Notes: a model not told the origin generated them from the sequence alone. A stretch of 57,282 nucleotides of DNA from Burkholderiales bacterium RIFCSPLOWO2_12_FULL_65_40 (GCA_001770955.1 MESL01000033.1:1-57282); one strand, 5' to 3'; positions 26,205-35,929 are shown, counted from the stretch's first letter. Numbers and translations are program-made.

Positions 26205-26262
26205 TCATATTAGCTTTCTGCGCTTGTGCAGAAAGCGCGAGCAGCTATTGTTTTTGTAGTTT
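26198..26262 (-). repeat. Family-1 dispersed palindromic repeat, copy F
   Basis: The central hairpin TTCTGCGCTTGTGCAGAAAG is unusually long, followed by GCGCGAGCAGCTATTG and a T-rich end. It overlaps the esterase stop and lies between convergent genes. Confidence 0.7.
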
Positions 26263-26302
26263 TTTCTTGCTGCGCACCCGGCGGATTCCCGCCGAATGAC
26301 CG

Positions 26303-27352
26303 CTATACCAGCCGCGCTGCCACCAGTTCTTTCTTCAGGTAGGCATAACACAGGGGGGCGGCGACCAGCCCCGCCGGGCCGAACACCGCCTCGGCCACAA
26401 ACATCACGCTGAGCAGCTCCCACACGCCCATCTGCGTGCGACGCCCCACCACCTTGGCGTTGATGACGTATTCGGCCTTGTGGATCAGGATCAGGAAGCC
26501 CAGGCAGGCGGCGGCGGCCAGCGGCGACACCGACAGCCCCACGATGGTGATGACCACGTTGCACACCAGGTTGCCCACGATGGGCACCAGCCCGGCCACG
26601 AACGTGAAGGTGATGAGCACCGGCGTGTAAGGCAGCTGCAGGCCCCAGTAGGGCAGCACGAACAACAGAAACAGCGCGGTGAGCAGGGTGTTGAACGCCG
26701 CGATCCAGAACTGCGCTGCCACGATCTGGCGGAACGCCTCGCCAAACAGCGTGATGCGCTGCGCCAGCGCCACCGCCAGCGGGCCCTGGGCGGGTGCCGC
26801 CTTGCGCACGGCGGCCAGCGCGCCAATGATCAGGCCCACGTAGGCAAACAGCAGCCCGGCCAGCCAGGCGCGCCCGGCCAGGGCCAGAGCGCCCGCCTTG
26901 GCGCCCAGGTAATTGGCAATGGTGCGCTGGATTTCGGCCGCCCCCTCTGGCAACTGCAGCGGAAAGTCGGCCGGAAGCTTGAGGCGCAGCTCCCGTACGG
27001 TGACGGCCATGTACTCCAGCAGCTCCCGGTATTGCTGCGGGGCCTCGACGACATAGCCGCGCGAATGCGTCAGGCCCAGTGCCAGCAGGCCCAGTGGCAA
27101 CAGCATCACCAGTGCGGCGGCGGCCACCTGGGCCTCCCTCGGTGCCACGGGCGGCGTTGGGCCGCGCCGCAGGCGGGTCAGCCAGCCGGTGAAGGCCCGG
27201 GTGAGCAGAAAGCCCAGGCACACGCACAGCAGACCGGGCAGCAGGCCGCGCCACATCACCAGCAGCAGCACCCCTGCCATCAGCAGATAGCTGGCCACTA
27301 GCACGCCACGTGTGGCAGGCGCGTGCAGCAAGTTTCGGGACTGGTCAGCCAC
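26303..27352 (-). CDS. AI-2E-family (TqsA/YdiK-like) membrane permease
   Basis: About 349 residues. An N-terminal set of helices (VLVASYLLMAGVLLLVMWRGLLPG) is followed by a soluble loop (residues about 100-170) and four or five further helices including FVAGLVPIVGNLVCNVVIT, the PxVGN-type signature of the family. Members export signals or act as ion antiporters; the substrate here is unknown. The N-terminus is uncertain: the GTG at 27352 is preferred because upstream codons fall into a Pro/Arg-rich stretch bordering a dispersed repeat. Such a permease commonly sits by purM in this group. Confidence 0.78.
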   Translation of the reverse strand: MADQSRNLLHAPATRGVLVASYLLMAGVLLLVMWRGLLPGLLCVCLGFLLTRAFTGWLTRLRRGPTPPVAPREAQVAAAALVMLLPLGLLALGLTHSRGYVVEAPQQYRELLEYMAVTVRELRLKLPADFPLQLPEGAAEIQRTIANYLGAKAGALALAGRAWLAGLLFAYVGLIIGALAAVRKAAPAQGPLAVALAQRITLFGEAFRQIVAAQFWIAAFNTLLTALFLLFVLPYWGLQLPYTPVLITFTFVAGLVPIVGNLVCNVVITIVGLSVSPLAAAACLGFLILIHKAEYVINAKVVGRRTQMGVWELLSVMFVAEAVFGPAGLVAAPLCYAYLKKELVAARLV

Positions 27353-27390
27353 GGTGCTGCGTGTCACCCGTGCCTGAGACCAGCGCGGCC

Positions 27391-27513
27391 GAGGCCAGCG
27401 GACGCCGCGCAAGGGCCGCCCCGCCGCGCTGGCGTCGTCCCCCGGCCCGCAGCGCTATGTGCTGCGAGAGCGGGGGGAAGCCGCGAAGCGGCTCAGGAGG
27501 GTGTTCCTTCACG
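27391..27513 (-). repeat. Family-2 structured 3' repeat, copy 2a
   Basis: Begins directly after the purM stop. In plus orientation it reads CAAGGGCCGCCCCGCCGCGC, then a C-rich/G-rich hairpin around CGCAG...CTGCG, the perfect hairpin AGCCGCGAAGCGGCT, and AGGAGGGTGTTC. About 120 bp align with copies 2b and 2c. Confidence 0.85.
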
Positions 27514-28560
27514 TCAGGCCACCACCACGGCAGCGCCTTCGCCGCGTGGCGCAATGGCGCCAATGGTGTAGACCTGTTCGCCGGCCGCGCGCAGCGTGGC
27601 GGCGGTGGCTTCTGCCTGGGCCGCATCCACCACCACGACCATGCCGATGCCGTTGTTGAAGGTGCGGTTCATTTCGATGTCGTCAATGCCGGCCGTTTTC
27701 TGCAGCCAGGCGAACAGCTCGGTCTGGGGCCAGCTGCCCTTCTTCAGATGCGCTGCCGTGCCTTCGGGCAGCACGCGCGGAATGTTCTCCAGCAGGCCGC
27801 CGCCGGTGATGTGGGCCAGGGCCTTAATCGGATGGGCGGCCAGCGCGGCCAGCACGTTCTTCACGTACAGGCGGGTGGGCTCCATGACGGCTTGCTTGAA
27901 TGGCTTGCCGTCCAGTGTGGCGGGCAGGTTGCCGGCAGCGCGGTCGATGCACTTGCGCACCAGCGAGAAGCCATTGGAGTGCACGCCGCTCGACGCCAGG
28001 CCCAGCACCACGTCACCGGGCTGCACATCCTTGCCGGTCAGGATCTTGGATTTTTCGACCGCACCCACGGCAAAGCCGGCCAGGTCGTATTCGCCCGCCG
28101 GGTACATGCCGGGCATCTCGGCCGTCTCGCCACCGATCAGCGCACAGCCCGACAGCTCGCAGCCCCTGGCGATGCCGCCCACCACGGCGGCGGCGGTGTC
28201 CACATCGAGCTTGCCGCAGGCGAAGTAGTCCAGGAAGAACAGCGGCTCGGCGCCCTGCACCAGCACGTCGTTGACGCTCATGGCCACGAGGTCGATGCCC
28301 ACGGTGTCGTGCATGTTCCACTCGAAGGCCAGCTTGAGCTTGGTGCCCACGCCGTCGGTGCCGGAGACCAGCACCGGCTCCTGGTAGCGCTTGGGCACCT
28401 CGAACAGCGCGCCGAAGCCGCCAATACCGGCGAGCACGCCTTCGCGCATCGTTTTTTTGGCCAGGGGCTTGATGCGTTCGACCAGGGCGTCACCCGCGTC
28501 GATGTCAACGCCGGCATCCTTGTAGGACAGGGGAGTGGAGGAGGGGGCAGAGGTGCTCAT
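27514..28560 (-). CDS. purM: Phosphoribosylformylglycinamidine cyclo-ligase (AIR synthetase)
   Basis: 348 residues. It begins [20 protein letters not shown], with [16 protein letters not shown] and the ATP/substrate region [13 protein letters not shown], then [11 protein letters not shown] and the late [14 protein letters not shown]. It closes the imidazole ring of AIR with ATP, the fifth step of purine synthesis, in the cytoplasm. The ATG at 28560 matches family length; an upstream ATG adds ten residues. A structured repeat starts right behind its stop codon. Confidence 0.96.
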   Translation of the reverse strand: MSTSAPSSTPLSYKDAGVDIDAGDALVERIKPLAKKTMREGVLAGIGGFGALFEVPKRYQEPVLVSGTDGVGTKLKLAFEWNMHDTVGIDLVAMSVNDVLVQGAEPLFFLDYFACGKLDVDTAAAVVGGIARGCELSGCALIGGETAEMPGMYPAGEYDLAGFAVGAVEKSKILTGKDVQPGDVVLGLASSGVHSNGFSLVRKCIDRAAGNLPATLDGKPFKQAVMEPTRLYVKNVLAALAAHPIKALAHITGGGLLENIPRVLPEGTAAHLKKGSWPQTELFAWLQKTAGIDDIEMNRTFNNGIGMVVVVDAAQAEATAATLRAAGEQVYTIGAIAPRGEGAAVVVA

Positions 28561-28650
28561 GGATGGTGTCGTGCTGGTGGGCCCCCACATGGGGCTCGAA
28601 TCCGGGGATTTTAAGGGGCAGGCACCGGCGGGGCGCTTTGGAGCGTGTTC

Positions 28651-29856
28651 TTACCCCGGGCGCGGCGTCAGGATGCCGCGCGCCGCCAGCAGCAGCACGC
28701 CGCCCAGCGCCAGGCTCGCCAGCACCAAGCCCGCGCCAAAGGTGGCCGCGGCGCCCAGGCGGTCCCACAGCAGGCCCGCCAGTGCGCTGGCCGCCAGCAG
28801 CGAGACGCCGCACACCAGGTTGAACATGCCGTAGGCGGTGCCGCGCAGGTCGGCCGGGGCGGTGTCGGCCACCATGGTGGCCAGCAGTCCCTGGGTGGCC
28901 GCCATGTGCAGCCCCCACAGTGCCACGCCCAGCCAGGCGATGGCGCCGCGATCGCTCCAGGCCAGCAGTGCATCGGCCGCGATCAGCGCCACCAGCCCCC
29001 AGGCCAGCAGGGTGCTGTGGCGCATGCGGTCCGACAGCCTGCCCAGCGGGTAGGCGCCCAGGGCAAAAACCAGGTTCATTGCCACCAGCACCAGTGGCGT
29101 CAGGGCCAGCGGCAGGCCGCCCTGCTGCAGGCGCAGCACCAGAAAGGCCTCGCTGAAACGCGCCAGGGTGAAGACGGCGCCCAGCGCCACCACGCTCCAG
29201 TAGGCGGGCGAAAGTCGACGCAGGTTGTCCCGGCGGATGGGGTTGGTGCGCGGCGTGCCGGCGGGGCGCTCCGGCTCTTTCACGCCCCACACCAGCAAGG
29301 CCACGCAGAGCGCGGCAGGCACCACGGCCACCCAGAACACCGCACGGAAGTCATTGGCCCACAGCAGCATCAGCAGCATGGCCAGCACCGGCCCGAGAAA
29401 GGCCCCCACGGTGTCGAGCGACTGGCGCAGCCCGAAGGCCGCCCCCCGCATGTCGGGCGGCGCGATGTCGGCCACCAGGGCATCGCGCGGGGCGCCCCGG
29501 ATGCCCTTGCCCACGCGGTCGATCAGGCGGGCTGCCACCACCATGCCCATGGTGGTGGCCAGCGCAAACAGGGGCTTGGAGAGTGCGCCCAGGCCATAGC
29601 CCATGATGGCCAGGGGCTTGCGGCGCCCCCACCAGTCGCTCAGGGCGCCAGCAAATACCTTCACGATGAGGGCCGTGGATTCGGCGGCGCCTTCGATCAG
29701 CCCCACGGTGAGCATGCTGGCACCCAGCACGGTGACCATGAACACCGGCAGCAGGCTGTGGATGAGTTCGGACGAAACGTCCATCAGCAGGCTCACCAGG
29801 CCCAGTGCCCAGATGCTGGCCGGAAGTCGTCGGGACGTTGCAGGGGCAGGAGACAT
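28651..29856 (-). CDS. MFS transporter
   Basis: 401 residues with 12 membrane segments. The 2-3 loop is AGALSDWWGRRKPL and a strongly conserved cytoplasmic RVGKGIRGAPRDALVADIAP follows helix 4, the mark of a widespread MFS subgroup annotated only as MFS transporters. The middle loop (VKEPERPAGTPRTN) separates the halves, and the second half repeats a ALGAYPLGRLSDRMR loop. The substrate is unknown. It lies between purM and hda, which are otherwise near neighbours in related genomes. Confidence 0.82.
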   Translation of the reverse strand: MSPAPATSRRLPASIWALGLVSLLMDVSSELIHSLLPVFMVTVLGASMLTVGLIEGAAESTALIVKVFAGALSDWWGRRKPLAIMGYGLGALSKPLFALATTMGMVVAARLIDRVGKGIRGAPRDALVADIAPPDMRGAAFGLRQSLDTVGAFLGPVLAMLLMLLWANDFRAVFWVAVVPAALCVALLVWGVKEPERPAGTPRTNPIRRDNLRRLSPAYWSVVALGAVFTLARFSEAFLVLRLQQGGLPLALTPLVLVAMNLVFALGAYPLGRLSDRMRHSTLLAWGLVALIAADALLAWSDRGAIAWLGVALWGLHMAATQGLLATMVADTAPADLRGTAYGMFNLVCGVSLLAASALAGLLWDRLGAAATFGAGLVLASLALGGVLLLAARGILTPRPG

Positions 29857-30091
29857 GGCAAAGGCAGTGCAGGGGACGCCGATGGGCTTGCAGGCAGACT
29901 AAAATCCGCTGCATTGTCACCCCAATGCGCGCGGGCCAGCCCCAAAGCGCCCATCGCAAGCCACGGGCCGCCGCCGCGGTCGCTCGCCGGTAGGGGCCCC
30001 TCCATTCATCTGAGATGCTGCCGATTTTCTGCCCGCGTACCGCTGCCGCTCCGATTGCCCAAGGGCTCCCCCTGTGGCCTGGATGCCGCGC

Positions 30092-30790
30092 ATGAAACAA
30101 CTGGCCCTGGACATCGGCCTGGCTACCGGGCCCACGCTGGCCAATTTCTTTGCCGGCCCGAACGAGGCGGCCCTGCAGCACCTGCGCCTGTGGGCCGGCG
30201 CGGGCAGCAGTCAGGCCACACGTTCGCCTGTGCCCACCTACCTGTGGGGTGAGGCGGGCAGTGGCAAATCGCACCTGCTCAAGGCCGTGGGCGCCGCGCT
30301 GCGCGAGCAGGGGGGCAGTGTGGGCTGGCTCGATGCGGGCACGCACGAACCCCCGGAGTTCGACGAAGGCTGGTCCGCCGTGCTGCTCGACGACGTGCAC
30401 CTGTACTCCAGCGCCCAGCAGGCGGTGGCTTTCAACTGGTTCGTCAATGCCATCAGCCCGGGCAGCGGTTCGCAGCGCTGGGTGCTGGCCGCAGGCAGCC
30501 TGCCCCCGGCGGATCTGCCGCTGCGCGACGACCTGCGCAGCCGCCTGGGCTGGGGCCATGTGTTTCAGCTCCAGCCGCTGGACGAAACCGCGCGCCGCGC
30601 CGTGCTGCGCCAGGAGGCCGATGCACGCGGCATCTTCCTGGGCGACGAGGTGATGGATTACATGCTCAGCCGCTTCTCACGCGACCTGGGCAATCTCATG
30701 CATCTGCTGGACCAGCTGGACCAATATGCCCTACGCACCCAGCGCGCGATCACCATTCCGTTGCTCAAGGCCATGCTGGAGGCTGAATGA
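30092..30790 (+). CDS. hda: DnaA regulatory inactivator Hda
   Basis: 232 residues. DnaA-like AAA+ fold: an N-terminal clamp-binding-type sequence (MKQLALDIGL, compare the QL(S/P)L peptide of Hda), Walker A GEAGSGKSHLL, Walker B VLLDDVH, a sensor-1 region (RWVLAAGSLPP) and an arginine finger in RLGWGHVF. The DnaA DNA-binding domain is missing, as in Hda. With the sliding clamp it triggers hydrolysis of DnaA-bound ATP to stop re-initiation. A TAAAAT box at 29900 could be its -10. It is followed by repeat 2b and then the HAD-pcnB-folK genes. Confidence 0.88.
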   Translation: MKQLALDIGLATGPTLANFFAGPNEAALQHLRLWAGAGSSQATRSPVPTYLWGEAGSGKSHLLKAVGAALREQGGSVGWLDAGTHEPPEFDEGWSAVLLDDVHLYSSAQQAVAFNWFVNAISPGSGSQRWVLAAGSLPPADLPLRDDLRSRLGWGHVFQLQPLDETARRAVLRQEADARGIFLGDEVMDYMLSRFSRDLGNLMHLLDQLDQYALRTQRAITIPLLKAMLEAE

Positions 30791-30912
30791 GCACCCCCCT
30801 GTGTCGCCTTCGGCGCCTTCCCCCCTCTCTTGAATCGCTGCGCGATTCGAGAGAGGGGACGCTCCCGGCGCGGCGGGGCGGCCCTTGCGCGGTAGCGCTG
30901 GCCTGGGCTGCG
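30791..30912 (+). repeat. Family-2 structured 3' repeat, copy 2b
   Basis: Starts at the base after the hda stop codon: GCACCCCCCTGTGTCGCC, a small TCGCC/GGCG(A)-type hairpin, a strong hairpin CTCTCTTGAATCG...CGATTCGAGAGAG, then GGGGCGGCCCTTGCGCGG. It is inverted relative to copies 2a and 2c on the window, but has the same direction relative to the gene it follows. Confidence 0.85.
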
Positions 30913-30952
30913 CCAGTGGCTGTCGTTGCTGGCCTCTCCACACCAAGAATGA

Positions 30953-31651
30953 ATGACTGATACCCAGATCCATCGCCCGCGGCTGACCCTGTTCGACCTG
31001 GACCACACCCTGCTGCCGCTCGACTCCGACTACGAGTGGGGTGAGTTCACCATCCGCATTGGCTGGAACGACCCGGTCGAGTTCGCGCGACGCAACGCCG
31101 AGTTCTATGCCCATTACCAGGCCGGCACGCTCGATGTGCACGACTATGTGCGCTTCGCCATCGACGCCGTGCGCCAGCGCGGCCCCGAGACAGCGGCGCA
31201 GGCCCATGCGCAGTTCATGCGCGAGGTGATCCTTCCCGCCATCCGGCCCGAGGCACTGCAACTGGTGCGCCAGCACCAGCAGGCGGGCGACACCGTGCTC
31301 ATCGTCACGGCCACCAACGAATTCGTCACCCGCCCCATCGCCCAGGCGCTGGGCGTGCCCGAGTTGCTGGCCATGCAGCTGGCACGCGACGAATCGGGCT
31401 GGTACACCGGCGAAATTGCGGGCACTCCCACCATGCGCGAGGGCAAGGTGCTGCGCATGGAACAATGGCTGGCCGAGCGGCAGCTCGCCTGGGGCGACGT
31501 GGAGAGCACGTTCTACAGCGACTCCATGAACGACGTGCCGCTGCTCGAAAAAGTCGACCACCCTGTCGCCACCAACCCCGATGCCCGCTTGCGCGCCCTT
31601 GCGCAGGAACGCGGCTGGCGCATACTCGACCTGTTCACTCCACACCCATGA
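30953..31651 (+). CDS. HAD-IB family phosphatase (SerB-like)
   Basis: 232 residues. Motif I is LTLFDLDHTLLPLDSD (DxDxT), motif II lies in VLIVTATNEFVTRPIA and motif III in STFYSDSMNDVPLLE. A helical cap (residues about 25-100) fits HAD subfamily IB. It probably dephosphorylates a small phosphoester; phosphoserine is one possibility, but the family also includes phosphatases for other metabolites. The stop overlaps the pcnB start (ATGA), so the two are translationally coupled, an order conserved in betaproteobacteria. Confidence 0.88.
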   Translation: MTDTQIHRPRLTLFDLDHTLLPLDSDYEWGEFTIRIGWNDPVEFARRNAEFYAHYQAGTLDVHDYVRFAIDAVRQRGPETAAQAHAQFMREVILPAIRPEALQLVRQHQQAGDTVLIVTATNEFVTRPIAQALGVPELLAMQLARDESGWYTGEIAGTPTMREGKVLRMEQWLAERQLAWGDVESTFYSDSMNDVPLLEKVDHPVATNPDARLRALAQERGWRILDLFTPHP

Positions 31652-33225
31652 TCAAGAAGTTCATCGACAAACTGCTGGGCAAATCCACGCCCGGCACCTC
31701 GCGCGGCAAGCCGCATTTCGGCAAGCGCGAGGAGGTGCCCGCCTCGGTGCACGGCATCAACCCCGAGCTGGTGGATCGCCGCGCGGTGGACGTGGTGCAC
31801 ACGCTCAAGCAGGCCGGTTTCGAGGCCTACATCGTCGGCGGCGCCGTGCGCGACCTGCTGCTGGGCCTGCGCCCCAAAGACTTCGATGTGGCCACCAACG
31901 CCACGCCCGAGCAAGTCAAGGGCCTGTTCCGCCGCGCCTTCATCATCGGCAAGCGCTTTCGCATCGTGCACGTGGTGCACGGGCGCGGGCGCGAGCACGA
32001 GGTGATCGAGGTTTCCACCTTCCGTGCCTACATGGACAACGCCGCCGCCGGCCAGGTGAGCGGTAACGAAAAAACCAGCAAGCACCAGCTCGCCGGCATG
32101 CAGCATGCCGTGGATGCCTCGGGTCGGGTGCTGCGCGACAACGTCTGGGGCCCGCAGGACGAAGATGCCACGCGGCGCGACTTCACCGTCAACGCCATGT
32201 ACTACGACCCCGAGCGCCAGATCGTGGTGGACTACCACAAGGGCATACAGGACGCAAAAAAGAAGACGCTGCGCATGATCGGCGACCCGGCCACGCGCTA
32301 CCGCGAAGACCCGGTGCGCATCATCCGTGCCGTGCGTTTTGCTGCCAAGCTCAGCCAGCTCGGCTTCACGCTTGAATCCAAGACCGCCGCGCCCCTGGTG
32401 CAGTCGCAGCAGCTTCTGCAGGAGGTGCCGCAAAGCCGCATGTTCGACGAGATGCTCAAGCTCCTGCAGACGGGGCATGCCATCGCCACCATCGAGCAGC
32501 TTAAAAAGCTGGGAATGGCCAGCGGCATCTACCCGCTGCTGGACGTGGTGGTCGAGCGCGCCGAAACGCCCTTCGTGCGCGCCGCCCTCACCGACACCGA
32601 CCGCCGCGTGGGCGAAGGCAAGCCTGTGGCGCCGAGCTTCCTGCTCGCCTGCGTGCTGTGGGAAGACGTGCGCAAGGGCTGGCAGGATCGCCTGGACCGC
32701 CGCGAGCACCCGTTCCCCGCGCTGCAGGACGCCATCGACGACGTGTTCAACCAGCGCATCGGCGACGTGTCGGGCCGGGGCAAGCTGGCCGCCGACATGC
32801 GCGAAATCTGGGTCATGCAGCCGCGCTTTGAAAAGCGCGCGGGCCGTGTACCCGAAAGCATGGTGGCGCAATTGCGCTTCCGCGCCGGGTTCGACTTCAT
32901 GCGCCTGCGCGCCGATGTGGGCGAGGTGGAGGAATCCCTGGCCGACTGGTGGCAGCAGTTCAGCACGGCCGACGAGGCCGAGCGCGAGGATCTGATGGAA
33001 CAGGCGCGCGAGGAACAGAAGGCCCGCACCCGCGCGGCCCAGCCTGTGGTGCGGCGCGTGCCGCGTGCCGCTCCGGCCGACCCGCGCGGCATCACGCCCG
33101 AGGCGGACGATGGCGCGCCGCCCGCTGGCGAAGAGTTCTCCGAAGGCGGCGCGCCCAAGAAGCGTCGCCGTCGCCGCCGCAAGCCCGGTGGCGGCGCGGG
33201 TGGCGGTGCATCGGCCGCGGAATAA
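31648..33225 (+). CDS. pcnB: Poly(A) polymerase I
   Basis: 525 residues. The nucleotidyltransferase head reads YIVGGAVRDLLLGLRPKDFDVATNATPEQV with the two catalytic Asp residues, then the RRDFTVNAMYYD and EDPVRIIRAVRFAAKL motifs of class II polymerases. A long helical body follows, then a very basic end (KKRRRRRRK) with a Gly/Ala tail, typical of PcnB rather than CCA-adding enzyme. It adds A residues to RNA 3' ends and hastens decay. It is coupled to the HAD gene upstream and folK four bases downstream. Confidence 0.95.
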   Translation: MIKKFIDKLLGKSTPGTSRGKPHFGKREEVPASVHGINPELVDRRAVDVVHTLKQAGFEAYIVGGAVRDLLLGLRPKDFDVATNATPEQVKGLFRRAFIIGKRFRIVHVVHGRGREHEVIEVSTFRAYMDNAAAGQVSGNEKTSKHQLAGMQHAVDASGRVLRDNVWGPQDEDATRRDFTVNAMYYDPERQIVVDYHKGIQDAKKKTLRMIGDPATRYREDPVRIIRAVRFAAKLSQLGFTLESKTAAPLVQSQQLLQEVPQSRMFDEMLKLLQTGHAIATIEQLKKLGMASGIYPLLDVVVERAETPFVRAALTDTDRRVGEGKPVAPSFLLACVLWEDVRKGWQDRLDRREHPFPALQDAIDDVFNQRIGDVSGRGKLAADMREIWVMQPRFEKRAGRVPESMVAQLRFRAGFDFMRLRADVGEVEESLADWWQQFSTADEAEREDLMEQAREEQKARTRAAQPVVRRVPRAAPADPRGITPEADDGAPPAGEEFSEGGAPKKRRRRRRKPGGGAGGGASAAE

Positions 33226-33229
33226 AGCC

Positions 33230-33733
33230 ATGCAGGCCTCTTGGGCCGACGACCCCACCCTCGCCTGGATCGGCCTGGGCGCCAACCTGGGCGAGCGCGA
33301 CGCCGCGCTGCGCCAGGCGGTACGCGCCATCGCGGCGCTGCCGGGCACGCAGATGCGGCGCGTCTCGTCGCTGTACCGCAGTGCGCCGGTGGATGCGGGC
33401 GGGCCCGATTACCTCAACGCAGTGCTGGAGATCGCCACCCGGCTCGACGCCCACGCGCTGCTGGCGGCGCTGCAGGACATCGAACACAGCGCCGGGCGCG
33501 AGCGCCCCTACCGCAACGCACCACGCACGCTGGACCTCGACATCCTGCTCTATGGCGAGCAGTGCATCACGACGCTGGCGCTGACCGTGCCGCACCCGCG
33601 CATGCACGAGCGCGCCTTCGTGCTCCAGCCGCTGGCCGAACTGGCGCCCGAGCGCGTGCCACCCGAGGCCCTGCGGGCGGTGGCCGGACAGGCCATTGAA
33701 CGCTGCCAGGATGGTGGCTGGCTTGCCGGTTAA
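33230..33733 (+). CDS. folK: 2-amino-4-hydroxy-6-hydroxymethyldihydropteridine diphosphokinase
   Basis: 167 residues. WIGLGANLGERDAALRQAV, then PDYLNAVLEI and the HPPK signature RPYRNAPRTLDLDILLYG, followed by VPHPRMHERAFVLQPL. It transfers pyrophosphate from ATP to the pterin alcohol in folate synthesis. The ATG at 33230 lies four bases after the pcnB stop, closing the hda-HAD-pcnB-folK run. The stop overlaps the start of family-1 repeat copy G. Confidence 0.95.
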   Translation: MQASWADDPTLAWIGLGANLGERDAALRQAVRAIAALPGTQMRRVSSLYRSAPVDAGGPDYLNAVLEIATRLDAHALLAALQDIEHSAGRERPYRNAPRTLDLDILLYGEQCITTLALTVPHPRMHERAFVLQPLAELAPERVPPEALRAVAGQAIERCQDGGWLAG

Positions 33734-33797
33734 ATGCTATTGAATAAATAGCTTATTGCGCATGCTGGACGGGCGCTGAAGGCTGATTTTTTATCAG
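33732..33797 (+). repeat. Family-1 dispersed palindromic repeat, copy G
   Basis: GCTATTGAATAAATAGC hairpin, a second imperfect GCGC/GCGC arm pair, then CTGATTTTTTATCAG. It starts at the folK stop and lies between convergent genes. Confidence 0.8.
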
Positions 33798-33846
33798 TTC
33801 CTCAGCACCGGGTGAAGCGCCTGCATTGCCCGCAAGGGGTCGCCGA

Positions 33847-34821
33847 TCAATCCACGGTCGCGCCCGAAGCCTTCACCACGGATTCGTATTTGGCACGCTC
33901 GGTCTTCATCAGTGCCTCGAACTGTTCGGGCGTGGTCGGCACGGGCTCGGCCAGCAGGGTGGCGAAGCGGGTCTGGGTCTCGGGGGCGTTCAGTGCTGCC
34001 ACGAAGGCCTTGTTGAGCTTGGCGATCACGTCTTTGGGCGTGCCGGCGGGTGCTACCAGGCCCCACCAGGTGTCGATGGCAAAGCCCTTGATCGTGTCGG
34101 ACAGCGGCGGCACGCCGGGCAGCGCGGGGCTGGCCTGTGCCGTGGTCACGGCCAGGGCGCGCAGCTTGCCGCTCTTGATGTTGGGCGCGGCGGCGGCCAG
34201 GTTGTCGATGTTGAAGTCCACCTCGCCCGCCAGCAGCGCCAGCTGTGCGGGGTTGGCGCCCCGGTAGGGGATGTGCAGCGCGTAGATGCCGGCGCGCTGC
34301 TTGAACATTTCGCCCGCCAGGTGGCCTGCGCTGCCATTGCCGCCGCTGCCGTAGTTGAGTTTGGCGGGGTTGGCCTTGGCGTAGGCGATGAGGTCGGCCA
34401 CGGTCTTGATTTTCAGGCGATCGGCTTTTTCGGCGTTCATCACCAGCACGTTGGGCACGCGCACCATCTGCGTGATGGCGGCGAAGTCCTTGCCCGCGTC
34501 GTAGGGCATGCGCTTGTAGAGCCAGGGGTTGACGGCGTGGGTGGCTGTTGCGGCCAGGCCGATGGTCAGGCCATCGGGCGCGGCCTTGGCGACAAAGTCG
34601 GCGCCAATGTTGCCGCCCGCGCCGGGCTTGTTGTCCACCACCACCGTTCCCAGCGTGTCGCGCACGCGCTCGGCCAGTGCGCGCGCCGTAACGTCCAGCG
34701 GGCCGCCCGGGGCGTAGGGAACGACCAGCCTGATGGGTTTGGCGTCCTGTGCCATCGCCAGGGGGGAAGACAGCGCCGCAACGGCAGCGGCGCACGAGAT
34801 GAGAAGGTGTCGGCGGTTCAT
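33847..34821 (-). CDS. TctC/Bug-type tripartite tricarboxylate-transport substrate-binding protein
   Basis: 324 residues. Signal peptide (LLISCAAAVAALSSPLAMAQ), then the Bug-family start KPIRLVVPYAPGGPLDVTAR and VVVDNKPGAGGNIGADFVAK, with IPYRGANPAQLALLAGEVD in the second lobe. Such periplasmic proteins capture carboxylates and other small acids. The TctA and TctB membrane partners are absent here, as is common for the many orphan Bug proteins of this group. The ligand cannot be told. Confidence 0.92.
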   Translation of the reverse strand: MNRRHLLISCAAAVAALSSPLAMAQDAKPIRLVVPYAPGGPLDVTARALAERVRDTLGTVVVDNKPGAGGNIGADFVAKAAPDGLTIGLAATATHAVNPWLYKRMPYDAGKDFAAITQMVRVPNVLVMNAEKADRLKIKTVADLIAYAKANPAKLNYGSGGNGSAGHLAGEMFKQRAGIYALHIPYRGANPAQLALLAGEVDFNIDNLAAAAPNIKSGKLRALAVTTAQASPALPGVPPLSDTIKGFAIDTWWGLVAPAGTPKDVIAKLNKAFVAALNAPETQTRFATLLAEPVPTTPEQFEALMKTERAKYESVVKASGATVD

Positions 34822-34867
34822 CGTTGGATTGTGTAGAAAAAAGCAGGAGCGTGTACGCCGAGGGCTT

Positions 34868-35929
34868 TCAGCGTGGGTGCTTGTCCGCCTCGGAGGTGAA
34901 GGCGTCGGCGTAGAACTCCTCGGGCGGCAGGCCGCGCTGCGCAGTGTAGGCGGCGCGCGCCGAGTCCACCACGATGGGCGCGCCGCAGGCATAGACCTGG
35001 TGGCCCGAGAGGTCGGCGAAGTCGTCGAGCACAGCCTGGTGCACGAAGCCGGTGCGGCCAGTCCAGGCGTCCTCGGGCAGCGCGTCCGACACCACGGGCA
35101 CGTAGCGCAGCCAGGGCAGCGCGGCGGCCTGCTCGCGCACCCAGGCGTCCATGTACAGGTCGCCCGGTCGGCGGCCGCCCCAGTACAGCGTGGTGGGGCG
35201 GCTGATGCCTTTGTGGCGCATGTGCTCGATCAATGCCTTCACCGGCGCGAAGCCCGTGCCCGAGGCCAGCAGCACGACGGGTTTGTCGGAATCCTCCCGC
35301 AGGAAAAAGCTGCCGAACGGGCCTTCGACGCGCAGGATTTCCTTCTCGATCATGGTGGCGAACACATGGTCGGTGAAGCGCCCGCCCGGCATGTGGCGGA
35401 TGTGCAGCTCCACGCCCGGCGCGCCTTCCTGAGTGTGCGGCGCGTTGGCCATGGAGTAGGCGCGGCGCGCGCCGTCGCGCAGGATGAACTCGATGTACTG
35501 CCCGGCGTGGTAGCGGAAGGTGTCGGCGGCCGGCAGCTGCAGACGCACCCGCATCACGTCGTGCGACACCTTCTCCAGGGCGGCCACGCGCACCGGCAGC
35601 TTCTTCACCGGGTAGGCGCTTTCGTCGGTGACCTGGCGCGATTCCAGCACCACCGGGGTCTGCGCCACACCGCAGCAGGTCAGCACCCAGCCGGCGGCCT
35701 CTTCCTCGGGGCTCAGGGCCTTGGCCTGGTGCTCGCCGTGCACCACGGTGCCCTCGATCATCCGGCACTTGCAGGAGCCGCAGGCGCCGTCCTTGCAGCC
35801 GTAGGGCAGGCCCACGCCGGCGCGGATGGCGGCGCCCAGGATGGTTTCGCCGGGCTGCGCCTCGAAGCTGCGGCCGCTGGGCTGCACGGTGATCGGGTGG
35901 GCGGGGGAAGTCGGCACGGGGCGGGTCAT
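34868..35929 (-). CDS. Ferredoxin-type flavoreductase (CDP-6-deoxy-delta-3,4-glucoseen reductase-like)
   Basis: 353 residues. An N-terminal plant-type 2Fe-2S domain has the cysteines in YGCKDGACGSCKC and the fourth in WVLTCCG. The FAD domain has RAYSMANAPH in the RxYS position, and the NAD(P) domain GTGFAPVKALIEHM. Relatives include oxygenase reductases and the AscD/E3-type enzyme; in this family the 2Fe-2S domain comes first, as here. It would pass electrons from NAD(P)H to a partner protein, but no oxygenase partner is adjacent. It is 46 bases upstream of the TctC gene on the same strand. Confidence 0.85.
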   Translation of the reverse strand: MTRPVPTSPAHPITVQPSGRSFEAQPGETILGAAIRAGVGLPYGCKDGACGSCKCRMIEGTVVHGEHQAKALSPEEEAAGWVLTCCGVAQTPVVLESRQVTDESAYPVKKLPVRVAALEKVSHDVMRVRLQLPAADTFRYHAGQYIEFILRDGARRAYSMANAPHTQEGAPGVELHIRHMPGGRFTDHVFATMIEKEILRVEGPFGSFFLREDSDKPVVLLASGTGFAPVKALIEHMRHKGISRPTTLYWGGRRPGDLYMDAWVREQAAALPWLRYVPVVSDALPEDAWTGRTGFVHQAVLDDFADLSGHQVYACGAPIVVDSARAAYTAQRGLPPEEFYADAFTSEADKHPR